Notes under the pieces: model-generated | The model's database searches: none | Told to the model about the DNA's origin: nothing | Seen by the model: only the letters and a program-made list of their open reading frames with translations | Shown: one piece after another, positions 8,089 through 17,743 of the stretch | How positions within the stretch are numbered: the first letter of the stretch is position 1 | Layout of the letters: every line of letters starts with the position of its first letter | Source of the DNA: Mycolicibacterium alvei | GTDB lineage: Bacteria; Actinomycetota; Actinomycetes; Mycobacteriales; Mycobacteriaceae | Reading direction: 5' to 3' | DNA: 64,000 bases | NCBI RefSeq assembly: GCF_010727325.1 | Contig: NZ_AP022565.1 | Coordinates: forward strand, 5,518,001 to 5,582,000 | Program-made: the position numbers and the translations under genes

Positions 8089-9299
8089 ACGCAGGCGGTC
8101 CGTTGCAGGGCGTCCGCATCCTCGAGGTCGCGATGTACGGGTTCGTCCCGTCGGCCGGGGCCGTGCTGGGGGAGTGGGGTGCCGACGTCATCAAGGTCGA
8201 ACATGCCGTCACCGGCGACCCGCAACGCGGCCTGCGTCAGACCGGGCCGCTGCGCGTCGAGGGCGATCCGAACCCGAACATCGAGCACGCCAACCGCGGC
8301 AAGCGCAGCATCGGGCTGGACATGTCGGTGCCGGAAGGGCGCGAGATCCTGCTGGAACTGGCGAAGAAGGCCGATGTCTTCCTGACCAGCTTCCTGCCCG
8401 GACACCGGCAGAAGTTCGGCATCGACGTCGACGACATCCGTGCGGTGAACCCGAACATCATCTACGCCAGGGGCAGCGCGCTGGGCCCGCGCGGTGAGGA
8501 GTCGGTCAAGGGCGGTTACGACATGACCGCCTTCTGGTGCCGGGCCGGCACTGCCGCGACCATCACCCCGGCCGGGATGGACGGCATGATCGCGCCGCCC
8601 GGGCCGGCCTATGGGGACACCATCTCGGGCACCAACCTGGCCGGCGGCATCGCCGCGGCACTGTTCAAGCGGGAGCGCACCGGTGCGCCGTCGGTGGTCG
8701 ACGTATCCCTACTGGGCAGTGGCCTGTGGTCGATGGGCCACACCGTGGCGTTGACCCAGCACCTGAACCAACTCATGGTGACACCGCCGCCCGGTGTACA
8801 CGGGTCGCCGATCAACCCGCTCGTCGGGCTGTATGCAACCGCGGACGACCGTTATATCTCGTTCGTGATGATGCAGCCGACCAAGTTCTGGGCCGACGTC
8901 TGCCGGCACATGGATCTGGAGAGCCACATCGACGACCCGAGGTTCGCCACTGCCGAATCCTTCGCAGAGCACACTCCGGATGCGGTCGAGATCCTCACCG
9001 AGGCGATGAAGAAGAGAACTTTGCCAGAGTGGAGCGAGCGATTCGCCACGCTGGCTGGTCCATGGGCTCCGGTACAGGACACCCTGCAGGCGGGACAGGA
9101 CGCCCAGATCCGGGCCAACGAGTACCTGGTGCAGGCCGGAGAGCTCGAGTTGGTGGCCAACCCAGTGCAATTCGACGTCACCGCGCCGAGTACCGGGCCG
9201 GCGCCTGGCTTCGCCGAACAAACCGACGACATCCTGGGCGAACTCGGTCTGGACTGGGATCGCATCATCGAACTCAAGACCGTCGGCGCGGTCACGTAG
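8085..9299 (+). CDS. CaiB/BaiF family CoA transferase
   Basis: A 404-residue class III CoA transferase: N-terminal GVRILEVAMYGFVPSAGAVLGEWGADVIKVE, then NRGKRSIGLDM and GRGSALGPRG-like segments, the standard family layout. Such enzymes move CoA from a CoA ester to a carboxylic acid through an aspartyl-CoA intermediate. The ATG start overlaps the dehydrogenase stop (ATGA), so the pair is translationally coupled: aldehyde to acid to CoA ester is the natural reading. This would deliver a CoA thioester into the beta-oxidation-like genes at 24-31 kb (inference). Confidence 0.9.
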   Translation: MNAGGPLQGVRILEVAMYGFVPSAGAVLGEWGADVIKVEHAVTGDPQRGLRQTGPLRVEGDPNPNIEHANRGKRSIGLDMSVPEGREILLELAKKADVFLTSFLPGHRQKFGIDVDDIRAVNPNIIYARGSALGPRGEESVKGGYDMTAFWCRAGTAATITPAGMDGMIAPPGPAYGDTISGTNLAGGIAAALFKRERTGAPSVVDVSLLGSGLWSMGHTVALTQHLNQLMVTPPPGVHGSPINPLVGLYATADDRYISFVMMQPTKFWADVCRHMDLESHIDDPRFATAESFAEHTPDAVEILTEAMKKRTLPEWSERFATLAGPWAPVQDTLQAGQDAQIRANEYLVQAGELELVANPVQFDVTAPSTGPAPGFAEQTDDILGELGLDWDRIIELKTVGAVT

Positions 9300-9581
9300 G
9301 CCGCCGTCGTAATGCCATACATCGCTTCCGTCGCACTGTGTCTGTCGTCTGCTGCTGCCATCGCAGCCCGCGACGCGAGCGGTTGTGCCGTGCAACCGTT
9401 CAGTCGGGGACGCCCCAATTGTCAACTACCGGAGCAAGTTTTGCGTTATTTGCCCTCGCGACAGATACCGGGTCCGATAGCATCAGGCACCCGGGGGGCG
9501 GTTATCGGGACGAGTCTGTCCGGCTTCACCGGTGGGTCCGGTGAAGCGCAGAAGATCTGCAGGAAGCAGGAGGTGCGTCAG
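9300..9581. other. Intergenic region upstream of the mce operon
   Basis: Between the CoA transferase and the first possible small ORF I see no convincing gene. The mce promoter should lie here or just downstream; TTGCGT at 9441 and GATACC at 9464 have promoter-like spacing (17 bases) but this is weak. No copy of the ATTCTC/GAGAAT palindrome is present. Confidence 0.4.
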
Positions 9582-9737
9582 ATGTGCGAGCGCACCCCGC
9601 ATTTGCCGGTCAGTGTCGAGCCAGCCGGTTCTCGAATGGATGTACAGATGGAAAGCATTGCGCCCCAGTTAGATTCGGGTGGCCTTGGGCACCCGACCGG
9701 CCGGTTGGCACGTTGTGTCGCGGAGGTTGCGGCATGA
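9582..9737 (+). CDS. Possible small ORF upstream of mce operon (51 aa)
   Basis: ATG 9582 has a well-placed ribosome site (CAGGAGG, eight bases upstream) inside a longer open frame. The 51-residue product has no recognisable domain, signal peptide or membrane segment. Its stop overlaps the ATG of a second small ORF (ATGA at 9734), an arrangement that argues for translation. It could be a short regulatory leader or coincidental open frame in GC-rich DNA. No homologue is recognised. Confidence 0.3.
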   Translation: MCERTPHLPVSVEPAGSRMDVQMESIAPQLDSGGLGHPTGRLARCVAEVAA

Positions 9738-9871
9738 CCCGGTTGCGGTCGGAGGTCGGGCACTCGGTCGCTGACCCGTTCGTGCATCCGCGTCGTGAAG
9801 CACTTAACATCGGCGCACCGACTGCGGTGTCGGCAGCCACCAGCCGGGACAGGAGCGCTCATGGCGGATAA
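9734..9871 (+). CDS. Possible small ORF overlapping yrbE-A start (45 aa)
   Basis: ATG 9734 overlaps the stop of the upstream 51-residue ORF, and the 45-residue frame ends at 9871, eleven bases inside yrbE-A. The product is polar, without recognisable motifs. The chain of overlaps (ORF, ORF, yrbE-A) resembles the coupling within the mce operon itself, but the high GC content makes chance open frames common. Confidence 0.28.
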   Translation: MTRLRSEVGHSVADPFVHPRREALNIGAPTAVSAATSRDRSAHGG

Positions 9872-10655
9872 GTGGACGACCGGAGTATCGCTACGCAGCC
9901 TGTCGGGTCCGATGCAGGCGGTCGGGGCGTTGTTCTCAATGACGCTGGATGCGGTGCGGTTCGTGTTCGTGCGCCCGTTTCAATGGCGGGAGTTCCTCGA
10001 ACAGTGCTGGTTTGTGGCCCGGGTGTCGATGGCGCCGACGCTGTTGGTGGCGATCCCGTTCACCGTGCTGGTGAGCTTCACCCTCAACATTCTTCTCCGC
10101 GAACTCGGCGCGGCCGACCTGTCGGGCGCGGGCGCGGCCTTCGGTGCGGTCACCCAGCTCGGTCCGATGGTCACGGTGCTGATCGTGGCCGGTGCCGGAG
10201 CGACGGCGATGTGCGCGGATCTGGGATCACGCACGATCCGCGAAGAGATCGACGCCATGGAGGTGCTCGGCATCAATCCGATCCAGCGTCTGGTGACCCC
10301 GCGCATGCTGGCGTCGGGACTGGTGGCGCTGCTGCTCAACAGCCTGGTGGTGATCATCGGCATCCTGGGTGGCTACGTGTTCTCGGTGTTCATCCAGGAC
10401 GTGAACCCGGGTGCGTTCGCAGCGGGTATCACGCTGTTGACCGGCGTGCCCGAGGTGCTCATCTCGTGTGTGAAGGCCGCGCTGTTCGGTCTCATCGCCG
10501 GGCTGGTGGCCTGCTATCGCGGATTGACGATCAGCGGCGGCGGCGCCAAGGCGGTGGGTAACGCGGTGAACGAAACCGTGGTGTACGCCTTCATGGCGTT
10601 GTTCGTCATCAACGTGGTCGTCACCGCCATCGGTATCCGAATGACGTCGGGATAG
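9861..10655 (+). CDS. YrbE-A type ABC transporter permease of Mce system
   Basis: A 264-residue MlaE/YrbE-family permease. It has the family's amphipathic N-terminal helix (FVRPFQWREFLEQ), about five membrane segments, and the conserved cytoplasmic EExDAMEVLGINP loop (about residues 128-140) that contacts the ATPase. With the next gene it forms the permease pair of a Mce lipid importer; the MceG ATPase is normally encoded elsewhere in mycobacteria, and none is seen here. ATG 9861 has AGGAG six bases upstream and is preferred to the in-frame 9795, which lies inside non-conserved sequence. Which numbered mce operon this is cannot be decided from the window. Confidence 0.93.
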   Translation: MADKWTTGVSLRSLSGPMQAVGALFSMTLDAVRFVFVRPFQWREFLEQCWFVARVSMAPTLLVAIPFTVLVSFTLNILLRELGAADLSGAGAAFGAVTQLGPMVTVLIVAGAGATAMCADLGSRTIREEIDAMEVLGINPIQRLVTPRMLASGLVALLLNSLVVIIGILGGYVFSVFIQDVNPGAFAAGITLLTGVPEVLISCVKAALFGLIAGLVACYRGLTISGGGAKAVGNAVNETVVYAFMALFVINVVVTAIGIRMTSG

Positions 10656-10664
10656 GTCGCGAAC

Positions 10665-11522
10665 ATGGGCACAATGACAATCCTGCGGTCGACCTATCCA
10701 CGGGTGACCCGACAGTTCAACAAGCCGGTGTCGACGTTGAGCCGGATCGGCGATCACACGCTGTTCTACCTCAAGGCGCTGGCCGGCACCCCGCACGCGG
10801 CCATGCACTATCGCAAGGAACTGATCCGGCTGATCGCCGAGATCTCGATGGGTGCAGGCACCTTGGCCATGATCGGCGGCACCGTGGTGATCGTGGGGTT
10901 CTTGACCCTGGCCACCGGCGGTGTGCTGGCCATCCAGGGCTACAGCTCGCTGGGCAACATCGGCATCGAGGCGCTGACCGGATTCCTGGCCGCCTTCATC
11001 AACGTCCGGATCGCCGCGCCCGTGGTGGCCGGCATCGGCCTGGCCGCCACCTTCGGGGCCGGGGTGACCGCCCAGCTCGGGGCGATGCGGATCAACGAGG
11101 AGATCGACGCACTGGAAGCCATGGCGATCCGGCCCGTCGAATACCTCGTCAGTACCCGGATTGTGGCCGGGATGATCGCCATCACCCCGCTGTACGCGAT
11201 CGCGGTGATCCTGTCGTTTTTGGCGTCCCAGTTCACCACTGTGGTGCTACTCGGGCAGTCCGGCGGCTTGTACGACCACTACTTCACGACGTTCCTCAAT
11301 CCGATCGATCTGCTGTGGTCGTTTCTGCAGGCCGTCCTGATGGCCATCACCATCCTGCTGATCCACACCTACTTCGGTTACTTCGCCTCCGGCGGACCAT
11401 CCGGAGTGGGCGTGGCTGTCGGTAACGCCGTCCGCACCTCGTTGATCGTCGTGGTCTCGGTGACCCTGCTGGTGTCACTGTCCGTCTACGGCTCCAACGG
11501 CAACTTCAACCTGTCGGGTTAG
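10665..11522 (+). CDS. YrbE-B type ABC transporter permease of Mce system
   Basis: A 285-residue second permease of the MlaE/YrbE family. It has a basic N-terminal domain, the glycine-rich ATGGVLAIQGYSSLG segment, and the conserved NEEIDALEAMAIRP loop matching that of YrbE-A. About five membrane helices follow. It starts nine bases after the yrbE-A stop. YrbE-A and YrbE-B form the membrane channel on which the six Mce proteins are thought to assemble in the periplasm-like space. Confidence 0.93.
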   Translation: MGTMTILRSTYPRVTRQFNKPVSTLSRIGDHTLFYLKALAGTPHAAMHYRKELIRLIAEISMGAGTLAMIGGTVVIVGFLTLATGGVLAIQGYSSLGNIGIEALTGFLAAFINVRIAAPVVAGIGLAATFGAGVTAQLGAMRINEEIDALEAMAIRPVEYLVSTRIVAGMIAITPLYAIAVILSFLASQFTTVVLLGQSGGLYDHYFTTFLNPIDLLWSFLQAVLMAITILLIHTYFGYFASGGPSGVGVAVGNAVRTSLIVVVSVTLLVSLSVYGSNGNFNLSG

Positions 11523-11531
11523 GGAGAAGAC

Positions 11532-12809
11532 TTGACGCAGAACGTCGGCCCGGGCCCAGCCCACCGCTCTGAAACCACAAGTACCGCAGCACCGGTGGCC
11601 GCCCGCGCAGGGAGAAGCTTCGGTGTCGGCGGCTCCGCACGACCACTGGCCGGCCTGGCCACAGTGGTCGTGATAGGACTGATCTTCGGCCTGGCCGTCG
11701 CGCTGTTCCGCGGCAGCTTCACCAAGACCGAGCCGGTTACCTTGATCTCCGACCGTGCCGGTCTGGTGATGAACCCGGACGCCAAGGTCAAGATGCATGG
11801 CGTGCAGGTCGGCACCGTCAGCTCGATCGAGCAGCGCGCCGACGGCAAGGCCGTGCTGCATCTGGCGATGAACCCGGCTCAGCTGCACCTGATCCCCGGC
11901 AATGTTCAGGCCGACATCGCCTCGACCACGGTGTTCGGCGCCAAGTACGTGCAACTCGTCGCACCGGAGAATCCCTCGTCCGAGAAACTCCGTCCGGGCC
12001 AGACCCTGCAGGGCGACCACGTCACCGTCGAGATGAACACGGTATTCCAGCAGCTCACCAATGTCTTGAACAAGGTCGATCCGGTGAAGCTGAACGAAAC
12101 GTTGGGTGCGCTGTCGGCCGCGTTCGCCGGGCGCGGCGAGGCGATGGGACAGTCGCTCTCCGACTTCAATGCGGTGCTGAAAAAGATCGAACCGAGTCTG
12201 CCCAACCTGACCGGCGACATCGAGGCCATGGCGGCGGTGTCGAAGGCCTACGGTGACGCGGCGCCGGACCTGCTCAAAACCGTCGACAACACCAACAAAT
12301 TGAGCGACAGCATTGTGGCCGAGCAGCAGAATCTCGACAACTTCCTGGTCAGCTCGATCGGCCTGGCCGATGTCGGCAACGAGGTCGTCGGTGGTAATCG
12401 TGAGGCGCTGAGCACGGTGCTGAACCTGCTGGCACCGACCACAGGTCTGCTCAACAAATACGCGCCTGGGCTCAACTGTGCGCTGAAGGGCATGGTGGTC
12501 GCCAAGAACCAGCCGCCGGCTCCCGATCCCGGTGTGCTCGTCAATGTCGCGTTCACTCTGGGCATCGAGCGCTACCGCTACCCGTCGAACCTGCCCAAGG
12601 TGGCGGCGAAGGGTGGACCGCACTGCATGGGCTTGCCGGACATCGGGTTCGGCAACAAGGCGAAGTACCTCGTCGTCGATACGAATGCCAACCCATGGCA
12701 GTACGGCAACCAGGGCATCCTGCTCAACTCCGACGGACTCAAGCAGATCCTGTTCGGCCCGCTGGACGGTCCGCCGCGTAACACCACACAGATCGGACAG
12801 CCGGGATGA
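11532..12809 (+). CDS. MceA-type lipid-binding protein
   Basis: A 425-residue Mce protein: a polar N-terminal stretch, one membrane anchor at about residues 40-59, the MCE beta-barrel domain at about 69-145 (VTLISDRAGLVMNPDAKV, VQVGTVSSIE, VFGAKYVQL), a long helical region, and a C-terminal part with Cys residues. Mce proteins assemble into a hexameric tunnel carrying hydrophobic molecules (family knowledge). The TTG start at 11532 follows GGGAGAAGAC. Position right after yrbE-B and first among six Mce genes identifies it as the A subunit. Confidence 0.92.
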   Translation: MTQNVGPGPAHRSETTSTAAPVAARAGRSFGVGGSARPLAGLATVVVIGLIFGLAVALFRGSFTKTEPVTLISDRAGLVMNPDAKVKMHGVQVGTVSSIEQRADGKAVLHLAMNPAQLHLIPGNVQADIASTTVFGAKYVQLVAPENPSSEKLRPGQTLQGDHVTVEMNTVFQQLTNVLNKVDPVKLNETLGALSAAFAGRGEAMGQSLSDFNAVLKKIEPSLPNLTGDIEAMAAVSKAYGDAAPDLLKTVDNTNKLSDSIVAEQQNLDNFLVSSIGLADVGNEVVGGNREALSTVLNLLAPTTGLLNKYAPGLNCALKGMVVAKNQPPAPDPGVLVNVAFTLGIERYRYPSNLPKVAAKGGPHCMGLPDIGFGNKAKYLVVDTNANPWQYGNQGILLNSDGLKQILFGPLDGPPRNTTQIGQPG

Positions 12810-13831
12810 CCCGCGGCAGAAGCACATTCGTCAAGTTCGCGACGTTCGCCGTCGTGATGGCCGTTCTCACCGCATTCCTGTTCATGACGTTCTCGGAATA
12901 CCGCGGTGGTTCCTATTCGGGCTATTCGGCGGCCTTCGGCGACGCCTCACGGTTGGAGGCCGGGGACTCGGTGCGGGTTGCCGGCGTGCGGGTGGGAACC
13001 GTGAAAAGCGTTTCACTGCAACCCGACAAGTCAGTGAAGGTCGACTTCGATACCGACCGCAACGTTGCGCTGACGACGAGTACCAAGGCTGAGATTCGCT
13101 ACCTGAACCTGGTGGGGGACCGGTACCTGGAACTGCTCGACAGCCCCGGCTCGACGAAACTGCTGCCCGCCGGATCGCAGATCCCCAAGGACCGCACCGC
13201 AAGTGCGCTGGACCTCGATCTGTTGCTCGGCGGCCTGCGGCCGGTGATCCAGGGGCTCAACCCCCAGGACGTCAATGCGCTGACCTCTTCGCTCATCCAG
13301 ATCTTCCAAGGGCAGGGCGACACCCTGGATTCGCTGCTGAGCAAGACCTCGTCGTTCTCGAACACGTTGGCCAACAACGATCAGGTGATCCAGCAGTTGA
13401 TCGACAACCTGAATTCGGTGGTCGGGACTCTGGCCAAGGACGGCAAGAAGTTCGACGGCACCGTCGACAGGCTCGAACAGTTGATCAGCGGCCTCTCGGA
13501 GGATCGTGAACCACTCGGCACCGCGGTCACCCAACTGGACAACGGCACGGCCTCACTCGCGAGTCTGATGACCGAGGCGCGGCCACCGCTGAAGGGCATG
13601 GTCGAGCAGCTCAACCGGACCGCAACGTTGCTCGACGATCACCAGATCGTCCTCGACCGGGGCCTGCAGAAAGCTCCCGACAACTTCCGGAAGCTGGCCC
13701 GGTTGGGCTCGTACGGCAGCTGGATCATGTACTACATCTGCGGACTTTCGTTCCGCGTCACCGATCTGCAGGGCCGTACCGCGGTCTTCCCGTGGATCAA
13801 GCAAGAAGGTGGGAGGTGTGCGGAGCCCTGA
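12806..13831 (+). CDS. MceB-type lipid-binding protein
   Basis: 341 residues: N-terminal anchor at about residues 10-29, MCE domain at about 37-110 (SRLEAGDSVRVAGVRVGTV, RYLNLVGDRYLEL), then a helical stretch of about 200 residues and a C-terminus with one Cys (YYICGLSFRV). Its ATG overlaps the mceA stop by four bases. It is the second subunit of the six-protein Mce assembly. Confidence 0.92.
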   Translation: MTRGRSTFVKFATFAVVMAVLTAFLFMTFSEYRGGSYSGYSAAFGDASRLEAGDSVRVAGVRVGTVKSVSLQPDKSVKVDFDTDRNVALTTSTKAEIRYLNLVGDRYLELLDSPGSTKLLPAGSQIPKDRTASALDLDLLLGGLRPVIQGLNPQDVNALTSSLIQIFQGQGDTLDSLLSKTSSFSNTLANNDQVIQQLIDNLNSVVGTLAKDGKKFDGTVDRLEQLISGLSEDREPLGTAVTQLDNGTASLASLMTEARPPLKGMVEQLNRTATLLDDHQIVLDRGLQKAPDNFRKLARLGSYGSWIMYYICGLSFRVTDLQGRTAVFPWIKQEGGRCAEP

Positions 13832-14913
13832 TGCTCAAGTACCGTGAGTCAAACCTGATCAAGGCCGGTTTCATCGGCGTTGTATTGATGATCCTCATCA
13901 TCGCTGTGGGGCTCCAGCCGGAGCGGCTGCAGCAGTGGGCCTCCTCGGTTCGCCATCAGGCCCTCTTCAGCGAGGCGGGCGGTATCGCCGTCGGCAACGA
14001 TGTGACACTGTCGGGGATCAAGGTCGGTTCGGTGACCGATGTGTCGTTGCAGAACGGCGATGCGTTGATCACCTTCACCGCCGAGGGCAAATATCCGCTG
14101 GGGTCGTTGACACAGGCCCACATCCGCACCGGCTCGCTGCTGGGCGAGCGGGTGCTGACCTTGGAGTCGGACGGCAGTGGCACGCTGCATACCACCGACG
14201 TGATCCCCACCTCGCGCACCTCGTCGCCCTACTCGCTGACCGACGCGGTCAGTGACTTGACGACGAACTCGGCAGGTACCGATACGGCGTCGCTGAACCA
14301 GTCCCTGGACACGCTGTCGGCGACGATCGACCAGGTCGCCCCCAAGTTGGGCCCGACCTTCGACGGGCTGAGTCGCTTGTCGAAATCGATCAACGGCCGC
14401 AACGAGAGTCTGGCCAGCCTGCTCAAGAGCGCCAGCGACGTGACCGTCGTGCTGTCACAGCGCAGCGATCAGCTGAACACGTTGATTCTCAACGCCAATG
14501 ACCTGCTCGGTGTGCTCAACGACCGCCGGCAGGCGATCGTCGACCTGCTGGCCAACACCGCGGCCGTCTCGGAGCAACTCACCGGGTTGGTCGCTGACAA
14601 CGAGGCGCAGTTGGCCCCGACGCTCAAACGGCTCAACTCCGTGACCGCGATGCTCGAACGCAACCGGGACAACATCAGCAAGGCGTTGCCGAATATGAAG
14701 AAGTTCCAGTTGTCCCAGGCCGAAACCCTGGCCAACGGTCCGTACTACAACGCGTACGTGCCGAATCTGCAGCCCGCACAGCTATTGCAGCCGTTCATGG
14801 ACTACGCGTTCGGATTCAGGCGCGGAACGAACGCTGGTCAACCGGCGGACAATGCCGGCCCGCGGGCTGAATTGCCGCTGCCCTACAACGGAATTCCCGG
14901 AGGTTCACGCTGA
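13831..14913 (+). CDS. MceC-type lipid-binding protein
   Basis: 360 residues from ATG 13831, which overlaps the last base of the mceB stop and has GGAG at 13822. A GTG at 13816 behind GGGAGG is the alternative, adding five residues. The product begins MLKYRESNLIKAGFIG, as usual for MceC, with an anchor at about residues 10-28, an MCE domain (GGIAVGNDVTLSGIKVGSVTDV) and a long helical region. The C-terminal about 25 residues are flexible, rich in Pro, Gly and Ala. Confidence 0.9.
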   Translation: MLKYRESNLIKAGFIGVVLMILIIAVGLQPERLQQWASSVRHQALFSEAGGIAVGNDVTLSGIKVGSVTDVSLQNGDALITFTAEGKYPLGSLTQAHIRTGSLLGERVLTLESDGSGTLHTTDVIPTSRTSSPYSLTDAVSDLTTNSAGTDTASLNQSLDTLSATIDQVAPKLGPTFDGLSRLSKSINGRNESLASLLKSASDVTVVLSQRSDQLNTLILNANDLLGVLNDRRQAIVDLLANTAAVSEQLTGLVADNEAQLAPTLKRLNSVTAMLERNRDNISKALPNMKKFQLSQAETLANGPYYNAYVPNLQPAQLLQPFMDYAFGFRRGTNAGQPADNAGPRAELPLPYNGIPGGSR

Positions 14914-16388
14914 TGAACCGCAGTCGTCTCGGCAAGTGGCTGGCGGTGGCCCTGGTGGCGCTGCTGGTCGTGGGTGGGGCAGTGCTGGTGCGCCAGGCCT
15001 TCTTCGGGCAGAAGACCATCTCCGCACTGTTCACCTCGGCTACCGGTGTCTACCCGGGTGACGAGGTCCGGGTCTCCGGCGTCAAGGTCGGCACGATCGA
15101 GTCGATCAAGCCGGAGGGCACCCAAACCCGGGTGACCCTGAAGGTCGATCATGACGTACCGATCCCCGCGGATGCGAAAGCGGTGATCGTGGCTCAGAAC
15201 CTCGTTGCCGCGCGCTACGTCCAGCTCGCGCCCGCCTACCGATCGAGTGGTCCGACACTGCCTGACAAGGCGGAGATCGGACTGGACCGCACCGCCGTCC
15301 CGGTGGAGTGGGATCAGGTCAAGGAACAGTTGATGCGCCTGTCGACCGAACTGGGGCCGCAGAGCGGTGTCGACGGGACGTCGGTGTCCCGCTTCATCAA
15401 CAGCACGGCCGACGCCATGGCCGGTAACGGTGACAAACTGCGACAGACGATCTCGCAGTTGTCCGGTGTGGCGCGCATCCTGGCAGAGGGCAGCGGCAAC
15501 ATCGTTGACATCATCAAGAACCTGCAGACCTTCATGACCGCACTGCGCGACAGCAATCAGCAGGTGGTGGCGTTCCAGAATCGGCTGGCAACCTTGACCA
15601 GCGTGGTCGACGGGAGTCGGTCGGATCTCGATGGGGCCTTGACCAACCTGTCGGTGGCAGTCGGCGAAGTGCAGCGATTCGTCGCCGGTAGCCGTGACCA
15701 GACCTCCGAACAGGTGCAGCGGCTGTCCAATGTCACCCAGAACCTGGTCGACAACCGGTCGAATATCGAGAACCTCTTGCACATCGCGCCCAATGCGTTC
15801 ATGAACGGATACAACATCTACAACCCGGATTCGGGAAGTGCCGTGGGCCAGTTCGTGTTCCACAACTTCTCCAATCCGCTCGATTTCATCTGCGGTTCGA
15901 TCGGCGCGATCGAGAACACCACGGCCCCGGAAACCGCGAAGCTGTGCTCGCAGTACCTGGGCCCGGCATTGCGGCTGTTGAACTTCAACTACCTGCCCTT
16001 CCCGATCGCGCCATACCTGATGCCGTCGGCGAATCCGGAGAACATCGTCTACTCGGAGCCGGGGTTGGCCCCCGGTGGCGGGGGAGGGTCTCCCGAGGCG
16101 CCGAACCAGATCCCCTCGATCTCGGCGTACCACCCGGGTCCGACACCGCCGCCGCCGTTCACGGGTCGCCCGCCAGGCACACCTCCTCCAGGTGCCCAGC
16201 AGATGCTTCCCGAGGGTTCGTATTCCCCGCCGAACATGCCGAACACTGTGTCGGACATGCTCAATCCGGTAGGTGTGGCACCCGGCCCGCCACCTGGTCC
16301 GCTTGCTGCCGAGGCGCCCGCCGGGCCACCGCCGCCCGCTGAGGCGCCAGCGCCTCCGCAACCCGTAGAAGGGACGCCGCCAGCATGA
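14913..16388 (+). CDS. MceD-type lipid-binding protein with Pro-rich tail
   Basis: 491 residues. The N-terminal anchor spans about residues 8-26, the MCE domain (GVYPGDEVRVSGVKVGTIESI) follows, then the helical needle-like region. From about residue 385 to the end the protein is very rich in Pro, Gly and Ala, as in other MceD proteins, perhaps to span or contact the cell wall. ATG 14913 overlaps the mceC stop by one base; the stop overlaps mceE by four bases. Confidence 0.92.
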   Translation: MNRSRLGKWLAVALVALLVVGGAVLVRQAFFGQKTISALFTSATGVYPGDEVRVSGVKVGTIESIKPEGTQTRVTLKVDHDVPIPADAKAVIVAQNLVAARYVQLAPAYRSSGPTLPDKAEIGLDRTAVPVEWDQVKEQLMRLSTELGPQSGVDGTSVSRFINSTADAMAGNGDKLRQTISQLSGVARILAEGSGNIVDIIKNLQTFMTALRDSNQQVVAFQNRLATLTSVVDGSRSDLDGALTNLSVAVGEVQRFVAGSRDQTSEQVQRLSNVTQNLVDNRSNIENLLHIAPNAFMNGYNIYNPDSGSAVGQFVFHNFSNPLDFICGSIGAIENTTAPETAKLCSQYLGPALRLLNFNYLPFPIAPYLMPSANPENIVYSEPGLAPGGGGGSPEAPNQIPSISAYHPGPTPPPPFTGRPPGTPPPGAQQMLPEGSYSPPNMPNTVSDMLNPVGVAPGPPPGPLAAEAPAGPPPPAEAPAPPQPVEGTPPA

Positions 16389-17743
16389 TCAGGGGTAAGC
16401 CACTCCGGTTGGCGATCGCCGTCGGGTCCTGTGTCGCGTTGACGACCAGTGGCTGCGCATTCCAGGGCGTCAACTCGCTGCCCCTACCCGGGGCGGTGGG
16501 TCGCGGTGCGGACTCCAGCGTGTATCACGTCGAGATCGCGAATGTGGCTCAGCTGGAGCCGAATTCGCCGGTGATGATGAACGATGTCGTCGTCGGTAGC
16601 ATCCGCAGCCTGTCGGTCAAGGACTGGCATGCCGACGTCGAGTTCTCGGTGAAGCCCGGTGTGGACGTGCCGGCCAACGTAGTGGCCAGTATCGGCCAGA
16701 CCAGCCTTCTGGGCTCGATGCATCTGGCAATCAATCCGCCTGCCGGGGCGGCGCCCGAGGGGAAACTTTCACCGGGAGCGACGATCCAGCTCAACAATTC
16801 GTCGACCTACCCCACGACCGAGCAGACGCTGTCCTCGCTGGCTACCGTGGTGAACGGTGGCGGGCTGGGACAAATGGGTGATGTCATCCACAATTTCAGT
16901 GCCGCACTCAACGGTCGTGAGTCCGACTTCCGTGACCTGCTCACCCGGTTGGACACGTTCGTGGGTGCGCTGGATGGCCAGCGGGACAACATCGTTGCGT
17001 CCATCGAGGGGTTGAACCAGTTGGCCTCGACCTTCGCGGGCCAACGTGATGTCATCACCCGTGCGCTGGAGAAGATTCCGCCGGCCTTGGATGTGTTGAT
17101 CAAGGAGCGGCCGAGGTTCACCACCGCGCTGCAGAAGCTGGGTACTTTCAGTGCCACGGCCAATCAGTTCGTCAACGACTCACAGGCTGATTTGGTGGCC
17201 AACCTGCGGAACCTGGAACCCGCGCTCAAAGCGCTGGCGGACGTGGGTCCCGAGCTTGCCGGGGTGCTGGAGTACGCCACGCACTTTCCGTTCACCCAGA
17301 GCTTCCTGGACCGGGTTATCCGTGGCGATTACTACAATCTGTTCGCCACCGTCGACTTCACCATTCCGCGCCTGAAGCGCAGCTTGATGCTGGGTACCCG
17401 GTGGGAACAGGAAGACGCACAACTGGTTCCGACATACGGCGACCCGCCGTATCTCAACTACACCTACGACCCGCTCAAGACCGGGGTCAATCCGCCGCCG
17501 CCGGGTGCCTTCCCGCCGGCCCCGGCCCCGGCCCCGGCGCCGGACGCTCCGCCACCGCCCCCACCGGCATACAACGGTCCGGTCCTTCCGGTGGCGCCGC
17601 CTGCGCCGTTGACCTCACCGAACGGTGGGACACCGACGAATACGCCCGCAGCTGATTCCTCGATATTCGCGGGACCGTATGCGGCTCAAACAGGTTCACC
17701 GGCGGCCCCACCGGCAGCGCCCACGACAGGAGGTGGCGGCTAG
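16385..17743 (+). CDS. MceE-type lipoprotein
   Basis: 452 residues with a lipoprotein signal peptide; the likely acylated Cys is residue 24 (TTSGC), with Thr rather than the more usual Leu at position -3 from it. The MCE domain follows (AQLEPNSPVMMNDVVVGSIRSL), then the helical domain and a Pro-rich C-terminal tail from about residue 365. MceE subunits are characteristically lipoproteins (LprK-like), which fits the fifth position in the operon. ATG 16385 overlaps the mceD stop. Confidence 0.92.
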   Translation: MIRGKPLRLAIAVGSCVALTTSGCAFQGVNSLPLPGAVGRGADSSVYHVEIANVAQLEPNSPVMMNDVVVGSIRSLSVKDWHADVEFSVKPGVDVPANVVASIGQTSLLGSMHLAINPPAGAAPEGKLSPGATIQLNNSSTYPTTEQTLSSLATVVNGGGLGQMGDVIHNFSAALNGRESDFRDLLTRLDTFVGALDGQRDNIVASIEGLNQLASTFAGQRDVITRALEKIPPALDVLIKERPRFTTALQKLGTFSATANQFVNDSQADLVANLRNLEPALKALADVGPELAGVLEYATHFPFTQSFLDRVIRGDYYNLFATVDFTIPRLKRSLMLGTRWEQEDAQLVPTYGDPPYLNYTYDPLKTGVNPPPPGAFPPAPAPAPAPDAPPPPPPAYNGPVLPVAPPAPLTSPNGGTPTNTPAADSSIFAGPYAAQTGSPAAPPAAPTTGGGG

